Source: a virus
IMG/VR virus record: IMGVR_UViG_3300044800_000037
Location: 1 to 38,966 of that record
Direction: 5' to 3' (one strand)
Length of the DNA: 38,966 nucleotides
The translations under genes and the position numbers were made by a program. The stretch's first letter is position 1. Every line of letters starts with the position of its first letter. The notes under the pieces were generated by a model that worked only from the letters and a program-made list of their open reading frames with translations, was not told the DNA's origin and searched no databases. Shown here piece by piece: positions 13,566 through 19,198 of the stretch.

Positions 13566-13778
13566 CTATGCCTCACGAGCTATAACTAAATCAGGGAGCC
13601 ATATCAGCGGGCAATAAAAACAAGTTGAACCATCTGGTAACATACGCCAAGTACCTACGGCGCCCCCAGAAATACAATGTTTATATTCTGGCATTATGCG
13701 ATTAAGGTATTCTATCGCTTCTTTTACCTCTTCTGGCGTGGGAAGAATATCATTAACAACATCTTGAATTAGTCTCAT
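13566..13778 (-). CDS. Hypothetical protein, first gene of the middle operon
   Basis: A 70-aa protein starting MRLIQDVVNDILPTP. GGAGGAATGAAG lies 7 nt before ATG 13778; the ATG 6 nt earlier is too close to the ribosome site. A helical N-terminus (PEEVKEAIEYLNRIMPEY) and a cysteine-containing C-terminus (CFYCPLIWLPDLV) are seen. No family recognised. It is first after the promoter at 13812-13840. Confidence 0.7.
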   Translation of the reverse strand: MRLIQDVVNDILPTPEEVKEAIEYLNRIMPEYKHCISGGAVGTWRMLPDGSTCFYCPLIWLPDLVIAREA

Positions 13779-13811
13779 CTTCATTCCTCCTTTTTATATC
13801 TGATTAGCTAT

Positions 13812-13840
13812 ACTATACACCCTCAGACAGAGTTTGTCAA
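13812..13840 (-). promoter_or_regulatory. Sigma-70-type promoter, minus strand
   Basis: On the minus strand TTGACA (13840-13835), 17-bp spacer, TATAGT (13817-13812). The expected start near 13805 leaves a short leader with the GGAGG site of the gene at 13566-13778. It should drive the genes from 13778 down to 10597. Confidence 0.85.
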
Positions 13841-13910
13841 TGGTCTAACTTTACAATAATGGGGTTTCAAACCTTGTTTTCGTGCCTACCAAAATAAAGT
13901 TGTATCTACC

Positions 13911-13936
13911 CACTTATGTTAAGTAGAAACATAGTG
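13911..13936. promoter_or_regulatory. Inverted repeat, possible operator
   Basis: CACTTATGTT (13911-13920) faces AACATAGTG (13928-13936) with one unpaired base and a 7-nt centre. It lies between two divergent promoters. It could be an operator or a hairpin in a leader. Confidence 0.45.
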
Positions 13937-13955
13937 CGAACCAAAACTGGGGAAT

Positions 13956-13983
13956 TTGACTATCTTGTGCCTGACAAAGTCAA
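13956..13983. promoter_or_regulatory. Inverted repeat, possible operator
   Basis: TTGACT (13956-13961) and AGTCAA (13978-13983) flank a 16-bp centre, just upstream of the plus-strand promoter at 13999. Arm spacing of about two helical turns fits a dimeric repressor site; no protein evidence. Confidence 0.4.
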
Positions 13984-13988
13984 CTTGC

Positions 13989-14075
13989 CTATTGACACTT
14001 GACAAGATTTAATACTAGGTGTAGAATATCCTTTAAGAGAGTCGAGTTGTGCCAAACGGCTCCTCTCGCTTTCAT
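13989..14075 (-). CDS. Possible 28-aa ORF
   Basis: MKARGAVWHNSTLLKDILHL and onwards is a 28-codon frame with AAGGAGG 5 nt before its ATG. It follows the replication gene on the same strand but overlaps the plus-strand promoter. The good ribosome site is the only support; it might instead be a leader or chance. Confidence 0.35.
   Translation of the reverse strand: MKARGAVWHNSTLLKDILHLVLNLVKCQ
13999..14027 (+). promoter_or_regulatory. Sigma-70-type promoter, plus strand
   Basis: TTGACA (13999-14004), 17-bp spacer, TAGAAT (14022-14027). A second TTGACA lies 7 bp upstream. The transcript would start near 14034 and run antisense to the 3' end of the replication gene. It could make a regulatory antisense RNA or be an early source of late-strand transcription. 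Confidence 0.65.
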
Positions 14076-14093
14076 TCTTCCCTCCTTTTTGTA

Positions 14094-14118
14094 AGCCCGG
14101 GCCTCATCTCCCCGGGCT
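14094..14118. terminator. GC-rich hairpin near end of replication gene
   Basis: Perfect 8-bp inverted repeat AGCCCGGG / CCCGGGCT with a 9-nt loop. Neither side has a clean T-run, so it may stabilise a transcript end or act as a factor-assisted stop rather than as an intrinsic terminator. Confidence 0.45.
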
Positions 14119-14128
14119 ATGTTATTAA

Positions 14129-14155
14129 GAGGGGATTCGGAACTTCCCACCCCTC
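14129..14155. terminator. Second hairpin near end of replication gene
   Basis: GAGGGG (14129-14134) pairs with CCCCTC (14150-14155) across 15 nt. On the plus strand it is followed by a T-rich stretch (ATTCTGAATCTCTTTGTTTA), so it might end a short transcript from the promoter at 13999. Confidence 0.4.
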
Positions 14156-14172
14156 ATTCTGAATCTCTTTGT

Positions 14173-14802
14173 TTATTCTATTATTGTCAATCCTTTCCCA
14201 GCATCATCATAGGTGCGGGTGGGTAGGACCTTCGAACTAGGCGGTTTATTTACAGGTTTAGCTCGTGTCAGCCAGTTCTTAAAGGCTAGTTTGGGACGCT
14301 GTAGTTTGCGTTTCCCCTCGCTCCAATAGAGGTTGAACTTTACCAGTTCGGCGTCGAGGTCAAGACCAAGATACTCTGGGCGCAGTTCCTCAACGAACTG
14401 GTTGAAGTCGGTGGAATTGGGGTACTGATTATCTTTACCTGGCTTTTGAGGTAGAGATAACTGACGCCGTCTATAAGCATCCGCTACATTATCAACAAAA
14501 TGCTGACACCAGATTATCTTCCTCTTCGCTAGGTCGGGGTCAATGGCCTCCAGGTCAATAAGTGTTTGTAGGATATTAGTAGCAAGAGCCTCGCTCACGT
14601 GGGTTTTTGCTACCATAAACTGCCAATCGGCAGGGTTATTGTAGTCATAAACGTGCCCCTTTGATATTCCTAGCAGTTCTAAGAGTTTGAACCAGAAGGC
14701 ATAACCGTCATTACCAAACCTGTTTTCAAGGGTAAATAAAGTCTTGCCACTGGTGCAGGAGTGAGGGAAATAGTCAACCGTCTGTTTAAGCGGGCGTGCC
14801 AT
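14173..14802 (-). CDS. DUF4373-type phage replication protein
   Basis: A 209-aa protein. The N-terminus ARPLKQTVDYFPHSC, GKTLFTLENRFGNDGYAFW and KLLELLG match the DUF4373/Lin1244-type domain found at the start of DnaD-like replication proteins, probably a winged helix. The C-terminal part is basic (EGKRKLQRPKLAFKNWL), a likely DNA- or helicase-contact segment. It probably marks or opens the origin and works with the DnaC-like loader. It follows the ribbon-helix-helix gene by 1 nt in one operon. Confidence 0.82.
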   Translation of the reverse strand: MARPLKQTVDYFPHSCTSGKTLFTLENRFGNDGYAFWFKLLELLGISKGHVYDYNNPADWQFMVAKTHVSEALATNILQTLIDLEAIDPDLAKRKIIWCQHFVDNVADAYRRRQLSLPQKPGKDNQYPNSTDFNQFVEELRPEYLGLDLDAELVKFNLYWSEGKRKLQRPKLAFKNWLTRAKPVNKPPSSKVLPTRTYDDAGKGLTIIE

Positions 14803-14803
14803 G

Positions 14804-15022
14804 CTATACCTCCCTCTTAGAATATTCCTGCTCTATGTCCTCAAGGGATACATCACTTCCCATTTGCCCCCCAGGGAAAGTAAAGCTGGCGAATTCCGCT
14901 ATTACTAATAATAGGGCTTTGCCCACTATACCTGATTTGGATATTCCCGTTGCTTTATTCAGCCGCCCTAACTTCCAAATCAGAGACTCTGGTAATGATA
15001 CCGTTATCGTTTTACTTGCCAT
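14804..15022 (-). CDS. Ribbon-helix-helix (CopG/Arc-like) regulator
   Basis: A 72-aa protein. MASKTITVSLPESLIWKLG then NKATGISKSGIVGKALLLV has the strand-helix-helix pattern of MetJ/Arc DNA-binding proteins. An acidic tail (SLEDIEQEYSKREV) follows. GGAGGTAAAAT precedes the ATG and a strong promoter lies 20 nt upstream. Phased repeats at 15088-15166 are a likely binding array. Expected to control its own promoter and perhaps the divergent late genes; this is inference from position. Confidence 0.82.
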   Translation of the reverse strand: MASKTITVSLPESLIWKLGRLNKATGISKSGIVGKALLLVIAEFASFTFPGGQMGSDVSLEDIEQEYSKREV

Positions 15023-15040
15023 ATTTTACCTCCTTTATGG

Positions 15041-15070
15041 AGTATAACATAATTAAATAGTTCTTGTCAA
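15041..15070 (-). promoter_or_regulatory. Sigma-70-type promoter of the regulator-replication operon
   Basis: On the minus strand TTGACA (15070-15065), 18-bp spacer, TATACT (15046-15041). The start near 15034 gives a very short leader containing GGAGG. Confidence 0.85.
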
Positions 15071-15087
15071 GTTTATGGTGTCCGACT

Positions 15088-15166
15088 ACATTAACTATGT
15101 TTCTGCCCTACATTAACAGGGTTACTGACAACATAATGACGACATATTGCCAACATTAACCTAGTT
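15088..15166. promoter_or_regulatory. Phased array of ACATTAACnnnGTT repeats
   Basis: Three clear copies of ACATTAACnnnGTT start at 15088, 15110 and 15153. A weaker copy starts at 15131. Spacings are 22, 21 and 22 bp, about two DNA turns. The AACnnnGTT core is palindromic. The array lies between the ribbon-helix-helix gene and the small terminase. It could be an operator, an iteron-type origin or a terminase-binding (cos/pac) site. Confidence 0.75.
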
Positions 15167-15235
15167 TCCCCGCCTATACTAAAGGAAACTATATTATATT
15201 AAAGGATATTAAAGGATAACGGGAGACCTTTATTT

Positions 15236-15793
15236 ATGACTACTGAAACCACCGTAAGACCTACCGGAAGACCACTAAAACTTAACCCTAAAGTCATCAG
15301 AACCCTTATGACCTATGTCGCCAATGGCAATTACTACCAGACCGCCGCTTACGCCGCTGGTGTCAGTGTTGATAGCCTTGACAGTTGGCTTAAACAAGGT
15401 GCCGAGGACTATAAGACGGGACGCAAGGGATTGTTCTTCGGTTTATTCGTGGCAATGAAAAGAGCCGAGGCTAAATCTGAGGCTGAACGAGTCTCCAGAA
15501 TAAGGCAAGCTGGCATCGGTGGACAGGTCTCTAGACGTGTGACACGCACAAAGCGAGACGGTACAGAGGAGACAGAGGAGACCTTTCAACTTCCTCAATG
15601 GCTAGCTGATATTACATTCCTAGAGCGCCGCCATCGTGAACGCTGGGGTCGTCCTGCTCCTATCCAGGTCAATGTAGACCAGTCCAAGACAGTCCAGATT
15701 AGCCACGTTGAGGTTATGCTGAGTGAGGCTGGACATAACCCAGTCATAGAGGGAGAGAGCCGTGAACTGCTAGAAGGAGAGGACAATGTTTAA
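15236..15793 (+). CDS. terS: Terminase small subunit-like protein
   Basis: A 185-aa protein. RPTGRPLKLNPKVIRTLM then GNYYQTAAYAAGVSVDSLDSWL forms a helix-turn-helix as in terminase small subunits. FFGLFVAMKRAEAKSEAE continues as a long helix and LADITFLERRHRERWGR is a typical later motif. It would recognise the packaging site and recruit the large subunit. GGGAG lies about 10 nt before the ATG. First gene of the late plus strand; ATATTAAAGG occurs twice in tandem just upstream (15196-15215). No good sigma-70 promoter was seen before it. Confidence 0.82.
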   Translation: MTTETTVRPTGRPLKLNPKVIRTLMTYVANGNYYQTAAYAAGVSVDSLDSWLKQGAEDYKTGRKGLFFGLFVAMKRAEAKSEAERVSRIRQAGIGGQVSRRVTRTKRDGTEETEETFQLPQWLADITFLERRHRERWGRPAPIQVNVDQSKTVQISHVEVMLSEAGHNPVIEGESRELLEGEDNV

Positions 15794-15920
15794 GAAACGC
15801 ATCTGTATTCCCTATAAGACACTCAAAGACTCTGGGAAAACTATAGAGCAAGTAGCCAAGGATATGGGAAAGTCCCATATCCTTGATGACTGGGCACTGA
15901 GAGCCTATTTTATTTGGTGA
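15786..15920 (+). CDS. Hypothetical small protein (44 aa)
   Basis: MFKKRICIPYKTLKDSGKTI and onwards ends RAYFIW. GAAGGAGAGGACA precedes the ATG, which overlaps the terminase small gene by 8 nt. A helix-turn-helix-like stretch (TIEQVAKDMGKSHILDDW) suggests an Xre-like half or terminase accessory. No family certain. Confidence 0.55.
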   Translation: MFKKRICIPYKTLKDSGKTIEQVAKDMGKSHILDDWALRAYFIW

Positions 15921-15950
15921 GTCGTGAACTGCTTGAGGGTGAGGTAGGAA

Positions 15951-16100
15951 ATGCCACTGAGTAAGGCTAGGAATAGGGCACGAATGAGACTGGAGAGGGC
16001 TAGACAAGTTGTGCAACCTGTGTGCAACCTGAATACTGTGCAACCTGTGCAACCTAGCCCGCAATGGAGACCTAACAAATACTTTCCTACTAGACTATAA
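15951..16100 (+). CDS. Hypothetical basic small protein (49 aa)
   Basis: MPLSKARNRARMRLERARQV and onwards is very basic at the N-terminus. Valine-glutamine-proline repeats encoded by GTGCAACCT units (16014-16053) follow. GAGGTAGGAA precedes the ATG. Similar MPLSKARN...VQP peptides follow small terminase genes in environmental phages; unknown function. Confidence 0.55.
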   Translation: MPLSKARNRARMRLERARQVVQPVCNLNTVQPVQPSPQWRPNKYFPTRL

Positions 16101-16127
16101 CTGGAACAACCCAGTAGCCGTGAAATA

Positions 16128-16169
16128 GATTCCTCCCTTGCCTAAGAGGATGACTCTTGGCAAGGAATC
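16128..16169 (+). ncRNA. Candidate structured RNA in 193-nt gap
   Basis: A long stem-loop forms from GATTCC/GGAATC, TTGCC/GGCAA and AAGAG/CTCTT, with a 4-nt bulge, a 1-nt bulge and a GATGA loop. No convincing ORF lies in 16101-16293. Function unknown; could be a leader structure or a small RNA. Confidence 0.45.
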
Positions 16170-16227
16170 CCTGCTATCGTAGAACCATAGAGAGCAAAGA
16201 GGCGAAGGGGTGGTCGTGTAAATCGGT

Positions 16228-16262
16228 GGGGGCTCGGATAGCGTAATGTCCCCAGAGTTTTT
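16228..16262 (+). terminator. Terminator-like hairpin before gene at 16294
   Basis: GGGGGC (16228-16233) pairs with GTCCCC (16248-16253, one G-U), followed by AGAG and five T's. It is a weak intrinsic-terminator shape upstream of the next late gene; might attenuate or end a small RNA. Confidence 0.45.
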
Positions 16263-16293
16263 AACCATAAGAAAAAGGATTTAGGAGTGATAG

Positions 16294-16515
16294 ATGAATA
16301 TAGACACAAAGGAAGTAAGGGTTTTGGAAGATGGGGAACAGCCAAAGCCTAATGAGGGTATGATTATTCGACCTAACCCTTTTCCTGGGGATTTATCAAA
16401 GCTAGGATTACTTCGTGTTCAGATGGGGGATGGTAGTATTAAGGAGTTCAGGATGAACAGGGCAGAGCGGAGGCGGTTTATAAAGCAGAATCATCTTACT
16501 AGGATAGTTCAGTGA
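16294..16515 (+). CDS. Hypothetical protein
   Basis: A 73-aa protein with a C-terminal FRMNRAERRRFIKQNHL basic helix. The middle holds IIRPNPFPGDLSKLGLL. AGGAGTGATAG precedes the ATG. The stop overlaps the next GTG (GTGA). The MNRAERRR motif recurs in small phage head-region proteins; function unknown. Confidence 0.7.
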   Translation: MNIDTKEVRVLEDGEQPKPNEGMIIRPNPFPGDLSKLGLLRVQMGDGSIKEFRMNRAERRRFIKQNHLTRIVQ

Positions 16516-16880
16516 ATAGAAATGAATTTGCAGGTGAGAGGATGTCGAGGGCGCCCATGAGGGCGCTTTTAATAGCACGCAAGGCTATCTTAGAGCGGGC
16601 AATCATATTATACGCCAAGTTTTTACCTGATATGATTAGGGAGCCTCCTGACGAGCCGAACACTATCCGTTTCTTTGAAGCACGGGATGAGTTCTTGAAG
16701 CATATAGCCAATGATAGCAAGAAATCTGTGCTGGAATCCATTTTGAAGATTGCCTTGAGTGAAAGGAAACATGACCCTGATTGGACTCAGTGGGGTGACT
16801 GGTTTATAGATGAGTTGAATAGACGAGGGTGGCGACCTTTACCTAAAGGGAAACCTGATAAGATTTACTGGAAAGAATAA
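16512..16880 (+). CDS. Hypothetical protein, paralogue of 34429-34794
   Basis: A 122-aa protein starting at GTG 16512 in a GTGA overlap; ATG 16542 (MSRAPMRALL) is an alternative. The core from LERAIILYAKFLP to GWRPLPKGKP aligns without gaps with the 121-aa protein at 34429-34794 (I count about 47 identities in 89). Helical and soluble in appearance with a conserved NDSKK..LE and KHDP.W..W pattern. No known domain. Two copies in one late block suggest a structural or assembly role. Confidence 0.75.
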   Translation: MNRNEFAGERMSRAPMRALLIARKAILERAIILYAKFLPDMIREPPDEPNTIRFFEARDEFLKHIANDSKKSVLESILKIALSERKHDPDWTQWGDWFIDELNRRGWRPLPKGKPDKIYWKE

Positions 16881-16907
16881 GAAAAATGATTAAAGGAGGG
16901 TTTAGAA

Positions 16908-17162
16908 ATGGAAGCCGTAGTAAAGGTATTAGTTCCAGAGGGGGAGGCGAGGTTGATAGTGAAGGGGGTGCAGTGGTTGCCGAGTGGGGACATAGATAAA
17001 GATACTCCAGAAGATTTTGACGAGGCAGCTAAGGGGCGGGAGAATCTTGCTATTGCTGGGAGGATGGTATTTCTGTCATTAGTGAGGAAGATACCAGAGG
17101 GATATAGGGGTGAGTTGGAGTTTGAGGTAAAGATTAGGACGGACGGGGATATAAAGGTATGA
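16908..17162 (+). CDS. Hypothetical protein
   Basis: An 84-aa protein of beta-rich character (VVKVLVPEGEARLIVKGVQW, then ELEFEVKIRTDG). AAAGGAGGGTTTAGAA precedes the ATG. The stop overlaps the next ATG (ATGA). No family recognised. Confidence 0.7.
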   Translation: MEAVVKVLVPEGEARLIVKGVQWLPSGDIDKDTPEDFDEAAKGRENLAIAGRMVFLSLVRKIPEGYRGELEFEVKIRTDGDIKV

Positions 17163-17287
17163 CAGTAGAGGAGTTGATGAAAGACCCAGAGATAGCAGAG
17201 ATGGTAGAGGATATAGAGTGGATGGCGTGGTTACTGAAGGGGTGTTCAATAAGTTTTGAGGAGTGGGAAGGATTAGAGGCAAGTTAG
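17159..17287 (+). CDS. Hypothetical acidic small protein (42 aa)
   Basis: MTVEELMKDPEIAEMVEDIE and onwards ends WEGLEAS. It is acidic and helical. ATGA overlap with the previous gene; the next gene starts at once after its stop, with its ribosome site GAGG in the last codons. Phage micro-proteins of this kind can be DNA mimics, but nothing specific supports that here. Confidence 0.6.
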   Translation: MTVEELMKDPEIAEMVEDIEWMAWLLKGCSISFEEWEGLEAS

Positions 17288-17689
17288 ATGATTGAAGTGA
17301 CAACGGTAACAGTAGATGGCAAGGCATTCCTTGGGACTCTAAAAGTTCTGGAACCGGACCTGAAATGGCAGGGGGTAGGAGTCCATATTGTAGCAAAACG
17401 GATACTGGATTTTAATCCTGATGCGGAAGACCGATTCAGGGCATTGGGTCTAAGGCAAGTTCATTATGCCCCTGAATATCATGGTTATTTCTATACTCAG
17501 ACTTTACCAGCCATAGTTGCCAAATCGGTTGAGTTCATAACAAGTAGATACTGGGAATATGTTTGGTGGTTATACACCCACGCTAGATTGTTTCAAGAAA
17601 TACCCCTTGCCGAACAGTTCTCTTGGAGATACTTCAGTTTATTCTACCCATTTTATAGGATGGTGACATGGTTGAAGCGACTGCGGTAA
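17288..17689 (+). CDS. Hypothetical protein before large terminase
   Basis: A 133-aa protein. The N-terminal half is beta-rich (VTVDGKAFLGTLKVLEPDL). The C-terminal half is unusually aromatic (SRYWEYVWWLYTHARLF and WRYFSLFYPFYRMVTWL), so it may be amphipathic or membrane-associated. It overlaps the terminase gene by 22 nt. No family recognised. Confidence 0.65.
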   Translation: MIEVTTVTVDGKAFLGTLKVLEPDLKWQGVGVHIVAKRILDFNPDAEDRFRALGLRQVHYAPEYHGYFYTQTLPAIVAKSVEFITSRYWEYVWWLYTHARLFQEIPLAEQFSWRYFSLFYPFYRMVTWLKRLR

Positions 17690-19008
17690 AGGTTAAGCCG
17701 TTTCGGGAGATATTAGCGGATGGGACACTGCGGTTACACTTCCACCCGGGGCAGACGAGGGCGTGGAAGTCAAGGAAGCGGAATGTAGCTGTAATAGCAG
17801 GGTCACAGGGTGGCAAGACCTGTTGGGGGCCGCATTGGTTAGACAGGGAGATAAGGACTTGCGGGCCTGGGGATTATCTCATCGGCACTTCTACCTTTCC
17901 CTTGCTGGACAGAAAGTTGCTTCCTGAGTTCCTGTATGTATTTCAGGATTTATACCATTACGGTGAGTTCAATGATAACAAGAAGATATTTACTTTCTTC
18001 ACCAAGAAGACAGCCAAGAAAGAGCATGATTATGTATTATTTCCCGATTCGGATATAGAAAGCAAGATATTCATCGGGTCGGCACAGAATCCAGAGTCGA
18101 TGGAAGCAGCCACAGTCAAGGCGATATGGCTGGATGAATGTGGGCAGAAACAGTTCAAAAGAGAGACGCATGAAGCTGTGCAAAGACGTGGTTTAATCAG
18201 TAAAGCCAGGACTCTTTACACGACAACTCCTTATTGTTTAGGGTGGTTTAAGACTGAGATTTACGACCGAGGGATTAAGGGCGACCCTGATATTGACATA
18301 ATACAGTTTGATTCTATTGAGAATCCTGCGTTTCCTGTGGAAGAATACCAGAGGATGAAGAGGACGATGCCCGACTGGAAGTTCCAGATGTTCCACCGGG
18401 GACGGTTCTCTAAACCTGCCGGCTTGATTTACGATTCTTTCACGGAAAACGACATTATAGAGCCGTTTGAGATACCGAATAACTGGCCGAGATATGTAGG
18501 ATGTGATTTCGGGCCAGATAATACTGTGGCTTTATGGAAGGCTTACGACCCTTCTACCGGCACATTTTATACCTATCGGGATTATGCTGGACATAATCTA
18601 TCCACATTTGAGCATGTCACCAACTGGATTGAGATGTCCAAAGGCGAAAGGATTGCCTCACGGATGGGCGGGTCGCCAACTGAAGATGGCTGGCGTGGGG
18701 ACTTTACTCAGGCAGGATGGCGGATAGAGAAACCTCTTGACGGCCATGTGGAATCGGGAATCCAGAGGGTTTATGGCTATGAGAAACTACACAAGCATAA
18801 GGTTTTCAGGACTTGCCATAACTATCTTTCCGAGAAACAGTCCTACAGCCGTGAGTTGGATGACAATTACAATGTCACCGACAAGATTGAGAACAAGTCA
18901 ATATATCACTTCATGGATGCCGAACGGTATATGATGACTCAGTTCAGACAATTATCGGTGGTGCCGAACAACGAGGAAATAGCACCGAGTGTTAGAATAA
19001 GGGGTTAA
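17668..19008 (+). CDS. terL: Terminase large subunit
   Basis: A 446-aa protein. The ATPase domain has Walker A AGSQGGKT (44-51), Walker B AIWLDE (152-157) and the coupling motif TTTPY (185-189). The nuclease domain has acidic residues D280 (VGCDFG), D345 (GWRGDF) and D417 (FMDAERY) in RNase-H-like order. It translocates DNA into the prohead and cuts it. Slightly compact for the family but with all main motifs. The start overlaps the upstream gene by 22 nt. Confidence 0.93.
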   Translation: MVEATAVKVKPFREILADGTLRLHFHPGQTRAWKSRKRNVAVIAGSQGGKTCWGPHWLDREIRTCGPGDYLIGTSTFPLLDRKLLPEFLYVFQDLYHYGEFNDNKKIFTFFTKKTAKKEHDYVLFPDSDIESKIFIGSAQNPESMEAATVKAIWLDECGQKQFKRETHEAVQRRGLISKARTLYTTTPYCLGWFKTEIYDRGIKGDPDIDIIQFDSIENPAFPVEEYQRMKRTMPDWKFQMFHRGRFSKPAGLIYDSFTENDIIEPFEIPNNWPRYVGCDFGPDNTVALWKAYDPSTGTFYTYRDYAGHNLSTFEHVTNWIEMSKGERIASRMGGSPTEDGWRGDFTQAGWRIEKPLDGHVESGIQRVYGYEKLHKHKVFRTCHNYLSEKQSYSRELDDNYNVTDKIENKSIYHFMDAERYMMTQFRQLSVVPNNEEIAPSVRIRG

Positions 19009-19009
19009 G

Positions 19010-19198
19010 ATGACAAAAATAGCAATAGAACGTGACGGTGATTTGCGGTGTCATCTTTTAGTTTCCGAAGATGAATTACCACTAGCTTTTGCTAATAAAG
19101 ACTATGCGAATCCTATCAAAGTATTATCTATTCCTGATAGGGTTTGGGCATTTATAAAGGAAGTGATGAATGACCAAAATCGCAGACCTCAAAGGTAG
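19010..19198 (+). CDS. Hypothetical small protein
   Basis: A 62-aa protein beginning MTKIAIERDGDLRCHLLV and ending in a basic NRRPQR. It sits between terminase and portal, 1 nt after the former and overlapping the latter by 29 nt. The first four residues (MTKI) are shared with the portal, perhaps from a duplicated start segment. No family recognised. Confidence 0.6.
   Translation: MTKIAIERDGDLRCHLLVSEDELPLAFANKDYANPIKVLSIPDRVWAFIKEVMNDQNRRPQR

Larger units (their letters stand above)
13785..14172. other. Control region between middle operon and replication gene
   Basis: A gap of 388 bases with no long gene. It holds a minus-strand promoter (13812-13840), a plus-strand promoter (13999-14027), two inverted repeats between them, two GC-rich hairpins near the end of the replication gene and one possible 28-codon ORF. 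These are listed separately. Confidence 0.75.

Noticed and set aside
13245-13585. Long open frames on both strands through the pentapeptide array (cysteine/proline-rich or GRIQVGITQVG-type products)
   Set aside because: They arise from the 15-bp periodicity, which keeps other frames free of stops. No ribosome sites and no sensible composition.
14118-14224. Plus-strand short frame starting MLLRGDSELP after the hairpin
   Set aside because: No ribosome site and it runs antisense into the replication gene.
15170-15235. Sigma-70 promoter for the late genes at TATACT/TATATT boxes
   Set aside because: No acceptable -35 at the right distance for any of the boxes; late transcription may need another factor or read-through.
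16128-16262. tRNA gene
   Set aside because: Hairpins do not fit a cloverleaf: no T-loop GGTTCGA-type sequence and no acceptor pairing.
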